Source of the DNA: Alteromonas sp. C1M14
Lineage (GTDB): Bacteria > Pseudomonadota > Gammaproteobacteria > Enterobacterales > Alteromonadaceae
Reading direction: 5' to 3'
DNA length: 64,000 bases
Assembly (NCBI RefSeq): GCF_018860965.1
Contig: NZ_JAHKQF010000009.1
Span: 124,001 to 188,000 of the forward strand
Below are positions 18,394-27,294 of the stretch, in pieces (within the stretch, counting starts at the first letter, position 1; the number at the start of each line of letters is the position of its first letter). The notes beneath the pieces are model-generated. The model ran no database searches and had not been told where the DNA came from. It saw nothing but the letters and a program-made list of their open reading frames with translations. Both the position numbers and the translations under genes were made by a program.

Positions 18394-20610
18394 ATGACAC
18401 GTATTTTAATCTTTATCCTTAGCGCCCTTTCGCTTCATGATGCAGTGGCAGGTAACAGCGATTATGTGGATCCATTCATTGGCACATCTAATTTTGGTGC
18501 CACACACCCTGGCGCCCAATACCCCCACGGCATGGCATCCGTCTCGCCCTTTAATGTGGCCTTTGGCGACAAGCTAAATCCAACCCAAAAAGATGAAGCG
18601 TGGAATTCCCGGGGCTACATCTACGAAAACGGTTTTCTTACCGGCTTCAGTCACCTTAACTTAAGCGGTGTAGGTTGCCCGGAAGCCGGCGTAATGTTGC
18701 TTATGCCCACCACCGGCGAAGTAAACGCCGATCCCCGTCAGTACGGCTCTGCCTATTCAAATGAACACGCCACCCCCGGTTATTACCGTACTCATCTGGA
18801 TAAGTACGATATCACTGCCGAAGTTTCTAGCACCTTACGTACAGGCATTAGCCGGTTTACCTTCCCTGCCGGACAGGCCAATATTCTGATGAACTTGGGT
18901 TTAGGGTTAACAAACGAAACCGGCGGCATGGTTCATGTGGTGTCTGATACCGAAATTGAAGGTATGCGCACCGTGGGTACATTTTGCTATCACGCCGACG
19001 CGGTACGCCCGGTGTATTTTGTTGCCCAGTTCAGCAAACCGGCAACCCAACAGGGCGTTTGGAAAAAAATGCCCGCCTATAAAAACGTGGAAGCCCAATG
19101 GGTAGGTTATAACGATACCATCAAACCTTATGTGAACTATCGTGCACCTATGGCGGGCGACAATGTGGGCGCTTGGCTTAGTTTCGATACAACTGAAAAC
19201 GAATCCATTGAAGTAAAAGTGGGGATTTCTTTTGTCAGCATTGAAAATGCCCGAGAAAACCTCGCCGCGGAACAAGATGGTTTTGCATTCAATGACATAA
19301 AAGCGCAAGCCAAAACCGCTTGGGATACTTATTTAGATCGAGTAGAGGTGGAAGGTAAAAAAGAGGATAAAATTAAGTTTTATAGCGCACTGTATCATAC
19401 CCTCATCCACCCCAATATATTTCAAGACACTAACGGTGACTATCCGTTAAACGGCCAGTATGAGGTAGGCAATAACGGTGATAAAAACCGGTATACGGTA
19501 TACTCACTGTGGGATACAAACCGAAATGTACATCCATTGTTAAGTCTGCTCTACCCTGAGCTACAGGCCGATATGGTGCGCTCTGCCATTGCCATGTCAC
19601 AAGAAAGCGGATGGTTGCCTAAATGGGAGTTATACGGCCTAGAAACCCATGTCATGGTGGGCGATCCAGCCACCCCCATGATTGCCGATACCTATTTGCG
19701 CGGCATCACCGATTTTGATATCAACGCGGCCTATCAAGCCATGCAGCGTTCAGCCGATGAAACAGAAAACAACCGCTTACGCCCTGAAAATAAAGACTAC
19801 CTGCATTTAGGCTATGTGCCCGTTGATGATGAAGGCCCCTATGACGGTAGTGTATCCACCAGTTTAGAGTACTATTTAGCCGACTATAACCTTGCCCGCT
19901 TGGCCGAGGCGCTGGGCAAAAAAGACGATGCGAAACGGTATATGGCTCGCGCCCAACACTATCGGCGTTTGTTTGATCCCACCACCGGCATGCTGCGCCC
20001 CAAAGACCGTCACGGTAACTGGTTAACTCCCTATGACCCCGAATTAGGTCGTAATTTTGAGCCTGCACCTGGCTATATTGAAGGCAATGCTTGGAACTAT
20101 CGCTTTTACGTGCCCTTTGATACCCCGGGGTTAATCGACCTCCTCGGTGGAGAAGACGGGTTTATTCATGCCCTTGATCAAACTTTTAAGACCAATAACT
20201 TTGATATGGCTAATGAACCAGATATTACCTATCCATTTTTATACAATTTTGTACCTGGCCAAGAAAAAAGAACCGGCTCTCGGGTAAAACAGCTTATCGA
20301 TGAGCACTTTTTAACCACGCCCGGTGGGATCCCAGGTAATGATGACACCGGCGCCTTATCGGCCTGGCTGGTCTACAGTATGATGGGATTCTATCCTATG
20401 AGCCCGGGTGACATGAATTACGCCCTGTTCACACCCGTATTTGATAAAGTGACCTTACACTTAGATGAAAAGTACTATGGTGGAAAAACATTGGTAATTG
20501 AAAAAGCCTCTGAGGCCCAAACGTCACCGATGTGGAATAATCAGTCTTTAAATGACTATTTTATCTCCCACCAAACTCTGACTTCAGGCGGGGTATTGCG
20601 CATCCGCTAA
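18394..20610 (+). CDS. GH92 family alpha-mannosidase, secreted
   Basis: A 738-residue glycoside hydrolase with a signal peptide (cut near AVAG-NSD). The GH92 opening YVDPFIGTSNFGATHPGA is present. So are the general acid motif YIEGNAWNYRF (Glu563) and the calcium/base motif PGNDDTGALSAW (Asp650, Asp651), followed by GFYPMSPG. GH92 enzymes are Ca-dependent exo-acting alpha-mannosidases (often alpha-1,2) that strip mannans or N-glycans. Here it would act in the periplasm on imported or surface glycans. No TonB receptor or sugar transporter is next to it. Regulation by the divergent LacI-type protein is strongly suggested by the operator. Confidence 0.93.
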   Translation: MTRILIFILSALSLHDAVAGNSDYVDPFIGTSNFGATHPGAQYPHGMASVSPFNVAFGDKLNPTQKDEAWNSRGYIYENGFLTGFSHLNLSGVGCPEAGVMLLMPTTGEVNADPRQYGSAYSNEHATPGYYRTHLDKYDITAEVSSTLRTGISRFTFPAGQANILMNLGLGLTNETGGMVHVVSDTEIEGMRTVGTFCYHADAVRPVYFVAQFSKPATQQGVWKKMPAYKNVEAQWVGYNDTIKPYVNYRAPMAGDNVGAWLSFDTTENESIEVKVGISFVSIENARENLAAEQDGFAFNDIKAQAKTAWDTYLDRVEVEGKKEDKIKFYSALYHTLIHPNIFQDTNGDYPLNGQYEVGNNGDKNRYTVYSLWDTNRNVHPLLSLLYPELQADMVRSAIAMSQESGWLPKWELYGLETHVMVGDPATPMIADTYLRGITDFDINAAYQAMQRSADETENNRLRPENKDYLHLGYVPVDDEGPYDGSVSTSLEYYLADYNLARLAEALGKKDDAKRYMARAQHYRRLFDPTTGMLRPKDRHGNWLTPYDPELGRNFEPAPGYIEGNAWNYRFYVPFDTPGLIDLLGGEDGFIHALDQTFKTNNFDMANEPDITYPFLYNFVPGQEKRTGSRVKQLIDEHFLTTPGGIPGNDDTGALSAWLVYSMMGFYPMSPGDMNYALFTPVFDKVTLHLDEKYYGGKTLVIEKASEAQTSPMWNNQSLNDYFISHQTLTSGGVLRIR

Positions 20611-20613
20611 CCC

Positions 20614-21732
20614 CTACCCTAAATGCGTCTTTGCTAACTGCAAAGACGCAGCCACCGTATCGTCCATATCGTAATACTTATAATCCGCTAACCGACCGCC
20701 GAAAATATATTTATCTTTATAGGGTGGTGTGTTCGCTAACGCCTTATAACGGGTTAACAACCCATTATTATGCTCATCGTTCATGGGGTAATAGGGCTCG
20801 TTATCCTTGCTGTATTCATGGGGATATTCCCGGGTTACCACGGTATGAGGCTGGGTACCAAATTCAAAATGTTTATGTTCAAGTATGCGGGTGTAGGGCA
20901 CGGCTTTGTCGGTATAATTGACCACCGCATTGCCTTGGTAGTTATCTTGTTCAAGCACTTCTGTTTCAAAATGCAGGCTACGGTATTCCAGCTTGCCTAA
21001 CTGACAATCAAAAAACTCGTCAATTTTACCGGTATACAATACTTGGCGCGCCTGTTTGTCTAGCTTGGCTTTATGCTCAAAATAATTAATGTCGGTACGA
21101 ACCTCAATGCCTTCTAACAAAGCGTCGGTCAGGGCATTGTAGCCACCCACCGGGATCCCTTGATACAGATCGTCGAAATAATTGTTATCAAAGGTAAAAC
21201 GAAAGGGAAGACGTTTAATAATAAAGGCGGGAATTTGGGTGGCAGGTCGCCCCCATTGCTTTTCGGTGTAGCCTTTTATAAGGGTTTCATACAAATCTCG
21301 CCCACCCAGATACAAGGCCTGTTCTTCTAAATTCTGCGGCGTTAGGTGGCGGTAATCTTGGCGCTGCTCGGCAATTTTCGCCTTGGCTTCAGCAGGCGTT
21401 TTCACCCCCCATAATTGGTAAAAGGTGTTCATGTTAAACGGCAAGTTAAACAGCTTACCTTGATAGTTGGCAATGGGAGAATTCACATAGCGGTTAAACT
21501 GCACAAACTGATTGACGTAATCCCACACCGCCTGGTCACTGGTATGGAAAATATGGGCGCCATATTTGTGCACGTTAATACCGGCGATATTTTCACAGTG
21601 AATGTTACCACCGGTATGGTTTCGTTTGTCTATCACTAACACCCGTTTACCGGCTTTCACCGCCTCATGGGCAAACACAGAGCCAAACAGCCCTGCTCCA
21701 ACAATTAAGTAGTCGTACTGAAAACCTGACAT
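20614..21732 (-). CDS. glf: UDP-galactopyranose mutase
   Basis: A 372-residue flavoenzyme, the usual length. The N-terminal FAD fold DYLIVGAGLFGSVFAHE and VLVIDKRNHTGGN are present. So are the substrate-binding blocks KYGAHIFHTSD, GYTEKQWGRPATQIP, the R-containing YTRILEHKHF and the C-terminal GGRLADYKYYDMD. It interconverts UDP-galactopyranose and UDP-galactofuranose, the donor for galactofuranose in O-antigen or exopolysaccharide. No glycosyltransferases surround it. It converges on the GH92 gene with only three bases between stop codons. Confidence 0.96.
   Translation of the reverse strand: MSGFQYDYLIVGAGLFGSVFAHEAVKAGKRVLVIDKRNHTGGNIHCENIAGINVHKYGAHIFHTSDQAVWDYVNQFVQFNRYVNSPIANYQGKLFNLPFNMNTFYQLWGVKTPAEAKAKIAEQRQDYRHLTPQNLEEQALYLGGRDLYETLIKGYTEKQWGRPATQIPAFIIKRLPFRFTFDNNYFDDLYQGIPVGGYNALTDALLEGIEVRTDINYFEHKAKLDKQARQVLYTGKIDEFFDCQLGKLEYRSLHFETEVLEQDNYQGNAVVNYTDKAVPYTRILEHKHFEFGTQPHTVVTREYPHEYSKDNEPYYPMNDEHNNGLLTRYKALANTPPYKDKYIFGGRLADYKYYDMDDTVAASLQLAKTHLG
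20624..20650. other. Perfect hairpin at the GH92/glf junction
   Basis: Arms TGCGTCTTTGC/GCAAAGACGCA (11 bp, perfect) with a 5-nt loop. It sits inside the last codons of glf, just past the GH92 stop. There is no T-run, so it is not a standard terminator; it may protect or stop the GH92 mRNA. Confidence 0.5.
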
Positions 21733-21781
21733 TTTTTTGCCTGCAACTCATTCTACGTAAAATGTATCAGAAAATTCGTCA

Positions 21782-23023
21782 TTATTCGCCATTAAGTGTG
21801 TGTTGATAAAGGGCAAACGGCGGCATCACTGACGCAAGCATTTTCTCTACATCACTGGCTTCTAATGAACCTGGTGATGCAAGTTCAAAAAAGTCCCCTC
21901 TTAGCCGATTCAGTGCCTTTTCATCGGGGAGGGCGGTTAGTGCGGCTAAGTAATAACGCTTTTTACCTGTACCTCGGGGTAAGGGAACAAGCAAATTTGC
22001 CAATGGCAATTGCTGTAATATCACCTTGTGCTCAGCTAACCCAATAAACACCACAGCAGCCACGTTATTGGAATGAAGAATGTTTATTCTGCATAGATTG
22101 GTCGATAGCAAAAGCGGGGAAAACACCTGTTTATTTAAGGGAATAGGCCGAGTATCGGTTTGTTTTTCGCCGCACGATTGACCGTAATGGGCTTCTAAGG
22201 ACAGGGTCAGTGGTGACGGTGTGGACACTGTCGGTGCTGCGTCTACTTTATTATCTGCTAGGCGGGCTACCCCTTGAGGTTGTGGGTTGGGCGATGCCTG
22301 CAGCGGGGCCTCATAACCCTGCCACTGCCACATAACCCAACCGACTAGCGTGACGACGAAACAGGCTGCTAGGGCCAGCACCCAATAATTTGTTGTTTTA
22401 ATAGGAACGTCTTTTTTTTGTGGTGACTGGGGAATGGATAAAACTGGGTTAGTGGTCATAGGGCGAATACCCGCAGGATCAGGCAGATAAAGTCCAACCT
22501 CTTCTGGTGCGTTAACCGTTTGAAAGCTAACCCCTTGCACCTGGGTAATGTGTTCGCGGTTAGCCTCAGGCAATAAAAACAGCACACTACAGGTACTTTG
22601 CCACTGGGCTAACTGCCCTTTTGCCTGTTCAATTTTCACTGCAACATGTGCCACTTCCACCACGCTACGTTGGGCGGTGTTGATTGCTCCGGTGGCACAG
22701 ATAATACGATCCCCCGGTTGTGGTTGGCCGTTGCCCAAAATGCCACATTGGCGTGCGGCATGGGCCAAATAAAACCCCAATTGCCAGCTCTGGCCCTGGT
22801 TAATTTCATCACTTAAATCAATGCGAAATGTGCCCTCCCCAAAATCTTCTTCAATAATACCCGAACCCAACTTCACAAAATTATGATAGTTATTGGCGAT
22901 GGGCAGAGGCTGGGAAAAGCCTTTGGCTGTTACCGTGGAGTTCGCCACCGCCGGGGGCAAGGTATATAGATTATTCACGGCAACTAAGCCTTGGGTGGTT
23001 GCGATAAATGCATGGGTGGCCAC
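21782..23023 (-). CDS. Single-pass membrane protein with Lon-type Ser-Lys domain
   Basis: A 413-residue protein I do not recognise as a named family. Residues 55-160 follow the order of a Lon (S16) protease domain: GQSWQL with candidate Ser79, then ICATGAI (compare Lon TGEI), then VAVKIEQAK with candidate Lys130, then VLFLLPEANREHI (compare Lon IPxEN). No ATPase domain is present. A transmembrane helix lies at about 210-232, so the Lon-like part would be cytosolic. A proline-rich linker and a 150-residue periplasmic domain follow. It is the last gene of the minus-strand envelope operon. The Lon reading is my motif-level inference; a non-catalytic fold relative is possible. Confidence 0.6.
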   Translation of the reverse strand: MATHAFIATTQGLVAVNNLYTLPPAVANSTVTAKGFSQPLPIANNYHNFVKLGSGIIEEDFGEGTFRIDLSDEINQGQSWQLGFYLAHAARQCGILGNGQPQPGDRIICATGAINTAQRSVVEVAHVAVKIEQAKGQLAQWQSTCSVLFLLPEANREHITQVQGVSFQTVNAPEEVGLYLPDPAGIRPMTTNPVLSIPQSPQKKDVPIKTTNYWVLALAACFVVTLVGWVMWQWQGYEAPLQASPNPQPQGVARLADNKVDAAPTVSTPSPLTLSLEAHYGQSCGEKQTDTRPIPLNKQVFSPLLLSTNLCRINILHSNNVAAVVFIGLAEHKVILQQLPLANLLVPLPRGTGKKRYYLAALTALPDEKALNRLRGDFFELASPGSLEASDVEKMLASVMPPFALYQHTLNGE

Positions 23024-23041
23024 GGGCTGTCCTTATTCTGA

Positions 23042-23587
23042 CTAATTCATCACAACGATGCTGGCATCCAAATCCATTAATGCCTGTAAAGCAAGATCAC
23101 TTTCTTCAAACAAGGATTGGGTTTTATTATCAATAAGTGGGGGAAACTGTATTTGGCTGATCCCATTTTTAGAATCCACATTCACCAGTACACCATCACG
23201 ACTGTGTGTTGGGTTTGGAAAGTGAATGGTTAGCACCACATATATTTGAGAGTGCACCACCGGATCGCGGCTAAAACTCAAGGCAAATTTGTCGGTTTCT
23301 CTGCCGACTAAAGTTTCTAGACTACTTGCCGCTGCCTGAGCAGGACTATATTCATAGGAAAACTGCTTAACCAAGGTCATATATTGGCGACGTAAATCAA
23401 GGGACTGATTAATTTTATGCAAAATGTTGCGATGACTACCGGGTAACCGCCCGCAGGCTACTTGCATAAGATCATTAAACATCACGGCAGCCTGCTCCTC
23501 ACTGGCCTCATGACCAGCACTTAGGACATCATAGTGTCGCTTGGCCACAAAAATTGCTTCTGCCTGCTTATGATTCACTGGCGACAT
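23042..23587 (-). CDS. Hypothetical soluble protein of envelope operon
   Basis: A 181-residue protein from ATG 23587, which overlaps the upstream stop by 20 bases and has a GGAGAG ribosome site. It has no signal peptide and no membrane segment. The N-terminal 110 residues look helical and the rest is beta-rich (IYVVLTIHFPN, DGVLVNVDSKN). I recognise no family. Tight overlap with the upstream gene and 18 bases to the Lon-like gene argue for a shared task on the cytosolic side of the same complex. Confidence 0.6.
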   Translation of the reverse strand: MSPVNHKQAEAIFVAKRHYDVLSAGHEASEEQAAVMFNDLMQVACGRLPGSHRNILHKINQSLDLRRQYMTLVKQFSYEYSPAQAAASSLETLVGRETDKFALSFSRDPVVHSQIYVVLTIHFPNPTHSRDGVLVNVDSKNGISQIQFPPLIDNKTQSLFEESDLALQALMDLDASIVVMN

Positions 23588-25226
23588 GGATCTCTCCGTA
23601 TAATTGATTAAATCTGGCTGTGAATATAGAAACATCAGCGACAAATTTGCCGTCTTGGGAGGTATTTTCCCCCAAAGCGTTCAGGGCCTTTAGGTGATGT
23701 TGCACAATGCCCTGCAATTTGCTCACCTCGCTAAGTGCTTCTAAATAGGCATCGCAAACATAGGCGTCGGGCAATGTTTTAAAACCCTCTTTATTGTTGG
23801 CTTTATAGGAGGATGCCAGTTGATGCAGGGCATCTTGTAATGGGGGCCATGTCTGGGCAAGGCTTTCCACCAAAGCCTGTTGTTGCTGTGGGCTGTTCGC
23901 TCCTTTTACCTGCAAAGCCAACCGTTGCATATGGTTTTCATCTAGTGGCGGCAAGGTATCGATAAGCTCGCCTAGTACCCGTTTAGGCTCATGGGGCAGT
24001 AATGCATACAACAAACACTGCCGTGAAAATGCCAGTGTCTCGGCACAGGTGAGCACTTCCTGCTGATACCTGTCATAGCCGTTATCGGGCGGCGAGGCCA
24101 TTTTTTCCTTTACACTGGCGGCGGATTTGCGCTTTGCCTGAGACAATACCCCTTGCCATTGCCCAAATACCTGCAACCTAAGTAGGCTTAGGCAAAACCG
24201 TCTAAGGTACGGGGTATGCTTAACAATGGGCTGCATGCGTTTTGCTTGGCTTTTGGTTAAACATTTAGGGGTAAGGGTAAGTAAATTAGGCTGGGGAGGT
24301 TCGGGCGTATCGTTAAACAACGCCCCATGGACAAAATCAGCAAGGTTATCTTCCCCTTCTGAATCCTCAGGCGCGGCCATAACCCGAGAGAGATCAACTT
24401 CACCTAAATCATCATCAAGCCCTTGAGAAAACGCCCGCTGCGACGCCTTTTGAATACGCAATAACGTGAGGGCCTGAAGTGTATTGAGCACATCATCTAC
24501 CGCGGTTTCAAACCTCACATGGCTGGGTTTAGACAGTGCGGTGTCATCATTGGCCTGCTGCCAGAACAGCAAAATATCATCATCGTTAATGTCTTCTGGC
24601 GCTTGTCCATTGCGGTTTAACCAATCGGTGACATAGCGATAGCGTTTTTGCTCATTGGCTTCGGGTAAATGATGTTTAAGAAAGTCGTACAGGCATTTTT
24701 GCAGCGTTTTGGACAATGTATCGGTGTCTCCACTTCCCCCTTTGCTCACCGTATGGTCAATATGTTGAACTTGGGTATTATCCACCGAGACAATAAATTC
24801 CATCAGGCCGGCTAGTACACCCGCACGGGAAGACGATATAGCAAATGGAGTTTGTCCAACCTGAATGTGCAACACGCCTTCTTGCAAAGTGACCTCGCCT
24901 TGGTCACTTTGCCAAGGGTTGGCAAATGCCCGTCGAAATCCACCGGCGGAGGCCACATCGGTCAGCCAAAAATACGTGAATAAAGGCTCGTTGTATTCTT
25001 TGTCAGGAAAGGCACGTACAATTGCCCAACATAAAAAACACAGCTCGTGGCAAAGAAAACCGTAATTTCGACAACAAATGTACTGGGCAAGACGATCAAT
25101 ATCGGCACAGAGAAATTTACGCTTAATTTCCCCTTGCGATTCTGATGTAGATATCGTGGTCTGTCTTAACCCATCAAACATACTCAGTAGCGTTTCGCTA
25201 ACACCATAGCCCACTGTACTTACCAT
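23568..25226 (-). CDS. Hypothetical cytoplasmic protein of envelope operon
   Basis: A 552-residue protein starting at ATG 25226, eight bases after the upstream stop; a longer in-frame start at 25265 overlaps the neighbour and is less likely. A Cys-rich stretch near residues 55-70 (CCRNYGFLCHELCFLCW) stands out, four to five Cys in 16 residues with one His, possibly a metal site. An acidic linker (EDSEGEDN) and a helical C-terminal half follow. No signal peptide or confident membrane helix is seen. I know no matching family. It sits between a lytic transglycosylase and a small soluble protein. Confidence 0.6.
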   Translation of the reverse strand: MVSTVGYGVSETLLSMFDGLRQTTISTSESQGEIKRKFLCADIDRLAQYICCRNYGFLCHELCFLCWAIVRAFPDKEYNEPLFTYFWLTDVASAGGFRRAFANPWQSDQGEVTLQEGVLHIQVGQTPFAISSSRAGVLAGLMEFIVSVDNTQVQHIDHTVSKGGSGDTDTLSKTLQKCLYDFLKHHLPEANEQKRYRYVTDWLNRNGQAPEDINDDDILLFWQQANDDTALSKPSHVRFETAVDDVLNTLQALTLLRIQKASQRAFSQGLDDDLGEVDLSRVMAAPEDSEGEDNLADFVHGALFNDTPEPPQPNLLTLTPKCLTKSQAKRMQPIVKHTPYLRRFCLSLLRLQVFGQWQGVLSQAKRKSAASVKEKMASPPDNGYDRYQQEVLTCAETLAFSRQCLLYALLPHEPKRVLGELIDTLPPLDENHMQRLALQVKGANSPQQQQALVESLAQTWPPLQDALHQLASSYKANNKEGFKTLPDAYVCDAYLEALSEVSKLQGIVQHHLKALNALGENTSQDGKFVADVSIFTARFNQLYGEIHVASES

Positions 25227-25233
25227 GCGTCTC

Positions 25234-26007
25234 TTACTCCTTGTAGATGGACTCCCACTGGGCAACCTTGGCGCGTTTGCTGGTTGTCGCAGCGTTGTAA
25301 GGCAAAACAGCGTGCCTGGTTAAACTAGTTTGCACTTCTCCCGCGCTTCTGGTCAAGTTATGAACACGGAGTTTTTGCAGCGCCTCAATTCGGCTGTCAT
25401 GGCGTGCGTCTATCGTCAAAGTTGGCGACGGCATTGAAGCGCTGGCCAGGGTGTCATCCTCGTAAAAATGTGAATACTCACCATCACCATAAGCGCTATA
25501 AAAACGGCTATCCAACCCGTCGTGCTGATATTTTTTTTGATAGGCAAGCACTTTCGAGACATACGCTTTTGTGGCTGGAATTATTCGATAATTGTTATTT
25601 TTATCTTTTACGGCGGAGCCACCGTTGTAGTGAGAAAGGGCGATATCTACTCGGCCACCATAAGTTTTTATGAGTTGTTTAATAAACGCCACCCCAATGC
25701 GAATATTGGTAGTGGGCTCATAAAGGCGCGAGGCCGGTACGCTAAATTCTCCTTCCGCGGTGGCGGGCATAATTTGCATAACTCCCCGGGCACCGGCATG
25801 ACTTAAAGCGTAAGGATCAAACCCCGATTCCGCTTTTGCTATAGCCAGCGCCAGTGATGGGGGCAGGCTCTGACGCACCGATTCAGTAATGATTATCTGC
25901 TCGATATCCGATTGCTGATACGGACTATAGGCTAATGCCCGCGGGCAAAACGTCAGTACAAACAGTAAAAGAACCAGGGAAAGTGGTGTAATAGGTGGTT
26001 GTATCAT
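25234..26007 (-). CDS. Secreted SLT-type lytic transglycosylase
   Basis: A 257-residue protein starting at ATG 26007, which overlaps the upstream stop (ATGA). A signal peptide (hydrophobic 9-22, cut near ALA-YSP) is followed by a lysozyme-like SLT domain: LALAIAKAESGFDPYALS with catalytic Glu60, then GARGVMQIMPATA, RIGVAFIKQL and ALSHYNGG. It cleaves peptidoglycan glycan strands. The C-terminal 80 residues are not conserved in the family. Inside this operon it probably opens the murein sacculus for assembly of an envelope-spanning complex, as dedicated transglycosylases do for secretion systems and flagella. Confidence 0.9.
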   Translation of the reverse strand: MIQPPITPLSLVLLLFVLTFCPRALAYSPYQQSDIEQIIITESVRQSLPPSLALAIAKAESGFDPYALSHAGARGVMQIMPATAEGEFSVPASRLYEPTTNIRIGVAFIKQLIKTYGGRVDIALSHYNGGSAVKDKNNNYRIIPATKAYVSKVLAYQKKYQHDGLDSRFYSAYGDGEYSHFYEDDTLASASMPSPTLTIDARHDSRIEALQKLRVHNLTRSAGEVQTSLTRHAVLPYNAATTSKRAKVAQWESIYKE

Positions 26008-26480
26008 GGTTGTTGCTCCAGCCGTGTTTGCCATGGGTGATCAATCAGGGTTATAAAAAGCTTTGGATGATTTATTTGTTGCTGAGCTTGAATAATGGGT
26101 TCCACCGCTAAATCCGGCGGCACCGCCAGATAAACCGGGCGCTCAGGATCCAGCGAATCCACCACCACAGCCCTTAATGTTTGATCCAGTAACTTGCCGT
26201 TATGATAGAAAATAAACTGGGCATTCACTGTGGCCTTGTCATTGCTCGTGTCATTGTCCTTGCTCGTGTCATTGTCCTTGCTCGTGGCAGCCCCCAAACT
26301 TAATGAGGCATCCGGTAAGGTCATCGGCTTCACGCCCTGCATCTGGGTTTCAGGCCGTTGAGGGGAGGCGCTCGTTGACAACAAGGCCACTATCAGTATG
26401 GCGAAAAAGGCCATGGATAAACCCAGTGCCACCTCGGTCATGGCTTGGGTACTGGTATCCTGACTGTAAGTGCTATTCAT
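26004..26480 (-). CDS. ExbD/TolR/MotB-like stator partner protein
   Basis: A 158-residue protein. A 13-residue cytosolic tail leads into one helix (residues 15-36) that carries an acidic residue at its start (Glu16 in MTEVALGLSMAFF), where ExbD, TolR and MotB have their ion-binding Asp. After a low-complexity linker with six-residue repeats comes a C-terminal domain. It has the ExbD/TolR beta-alpha order FYHNGKLLDQ, RPVYLAVPPDLAVEPII, then KLFITLIDH. The MotA/ExbB-like gene lies two genes upstream. I infer a proton- or sodium-driven pair. Glu in place of Asp is unusual, and the homology is weak by eye. Confidence 0.6.
   Translation of the reverse strand: MNSTYSQDTSTQAMTEVALGLSMAFFAILIVALLSTSASPQRPETQMQGVKPMTLPDASLSLGAATSKDNDTSKDNDTSNDKATVNAQFIFYHNGKLLDQTLRAVVVDSLDPERPVYLAVPPDLAVEPIIQAQQQINHPKLFITLIDHPWQTRLEQQP
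26233..26286. repeat. Three-copy 18-bp in-frame tandem repeat
   Basis: Two identical 18-bp units (26251-26268 and 26269-26286) and one 15/18 copy before them. They encode SKDNDT-type repeats in the linker of the ExbD-like protein, so copy number could vary without a frameshift. Confidence 0.85.
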
Positions 26481-26519
26481 CCTGTTTTCTCCATGGCAAA
26501 AAAGTAATAGGTAGTAACA

Positions 26520-27290
26520 TCATCGACAATTTGCGGAACCCGCTGAAAGTAACCACTCACTTTCAATCTGTTTACCGTTGATAATGATATGATTGAGGTA
26601 AAGTTGGGAATGGGTTAACTGGTATTGCCCGTATAATGAAATCAGGCTTTCGTCACCAAGGGCCTCACTGATGTAGGCTGATAAACGCTGATCCACCCTT
26701 TCGGGCAGTAACCTCACCGCCGTGCCGGTTGCCCTTGCCCCATTAATCCACCGTTGTTCTTGTGCGCTTAAACTGCCGTGTACCACCCTTAACCACGCAC
26801 TTTTACGCTCAAAAGTATTGGGCGATAAGTAAACCAGTGTTTGACCATCAAGAAGGGCAAATTCTGCGGCTAAACAGGTGTAAAGGTAGTCAAGTAGCGT
26901 CTCCCGCTTGCCCTTGTTTTGGGGCCAGGCTAATTCAATATCCAATTGAAGGTTTTGCGCTAATTGATGATAAATGTCTTGCCCTGTCGCCGGTTTGCTC
27001 ACCGGATTAATAGAAGGCTTGATCATGGGTTGTGTAAGGGCAGTATGGCTTTTAACGGCGTGAGGCGGGGAGGCTAGTGGTGGTGGCGGTGGCAACGACG
27101 ACGCAGACAAAACATGCACTGGCGGTGCTGACGGTAAAGCAGGCTCCGTCAGTACCGGCGGTTTTACCCTGCCTTTAGCCGCGTTAGACAACACTTGCGC
27201 CGCCTGATAATGGGTCCAGGCCACTAAGCTTGCGCCAAGCAGTACCACCACCATGAACACCCCTAAAAAACGCCATAGCCTGTTACCCAT
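26520..27290 (-). CDS. Hypothetical proline-rich single-pass periplasmic protein
   Basis: This 256-residue protein has an N-terminal anchor (residues 8-27), a Pro/Ala-rich linker at about 43-100 (including SLPPPPPLASPP) long enough to cross part of the periplasm, and a folded C-terminal domain of about 150 residues. That domain begins DIYHQLAQNLQLDIELAWP and ends with an exposed Cys. The layout recalls TonB or GspC/TcpQ-like connectors, but I see no diagnostic motif. It sits directly upstream of the ExbD-like gene and could couple the stator to an outer part of the complex; that is speculation. Confidence 0.55.
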   Translation of the reverse strand: MGNRLWRFLGVFMVVVLLGASLVAWTHYQAAQVLSNAAKGRVKPPVLTEPALPSAPPVHVLSASSLPPPPPLASPPHAVKSHTALTQPMIKPSINPVSKPATGQDIYHQLAQNLQLDIELAWPQNKGKRETLLDYLYTCLAAEFALLDGQTLVYLSPNTFERKSAWLRVVHGSLSAQEQRWINGARATGTAVRLLPERVDQRLSAYISEALGDESLISLYGQYQLTHSQLYLNHIIINGKQIESEWLLSAGSANCR

Positions 27291-27294
27291 GGTT

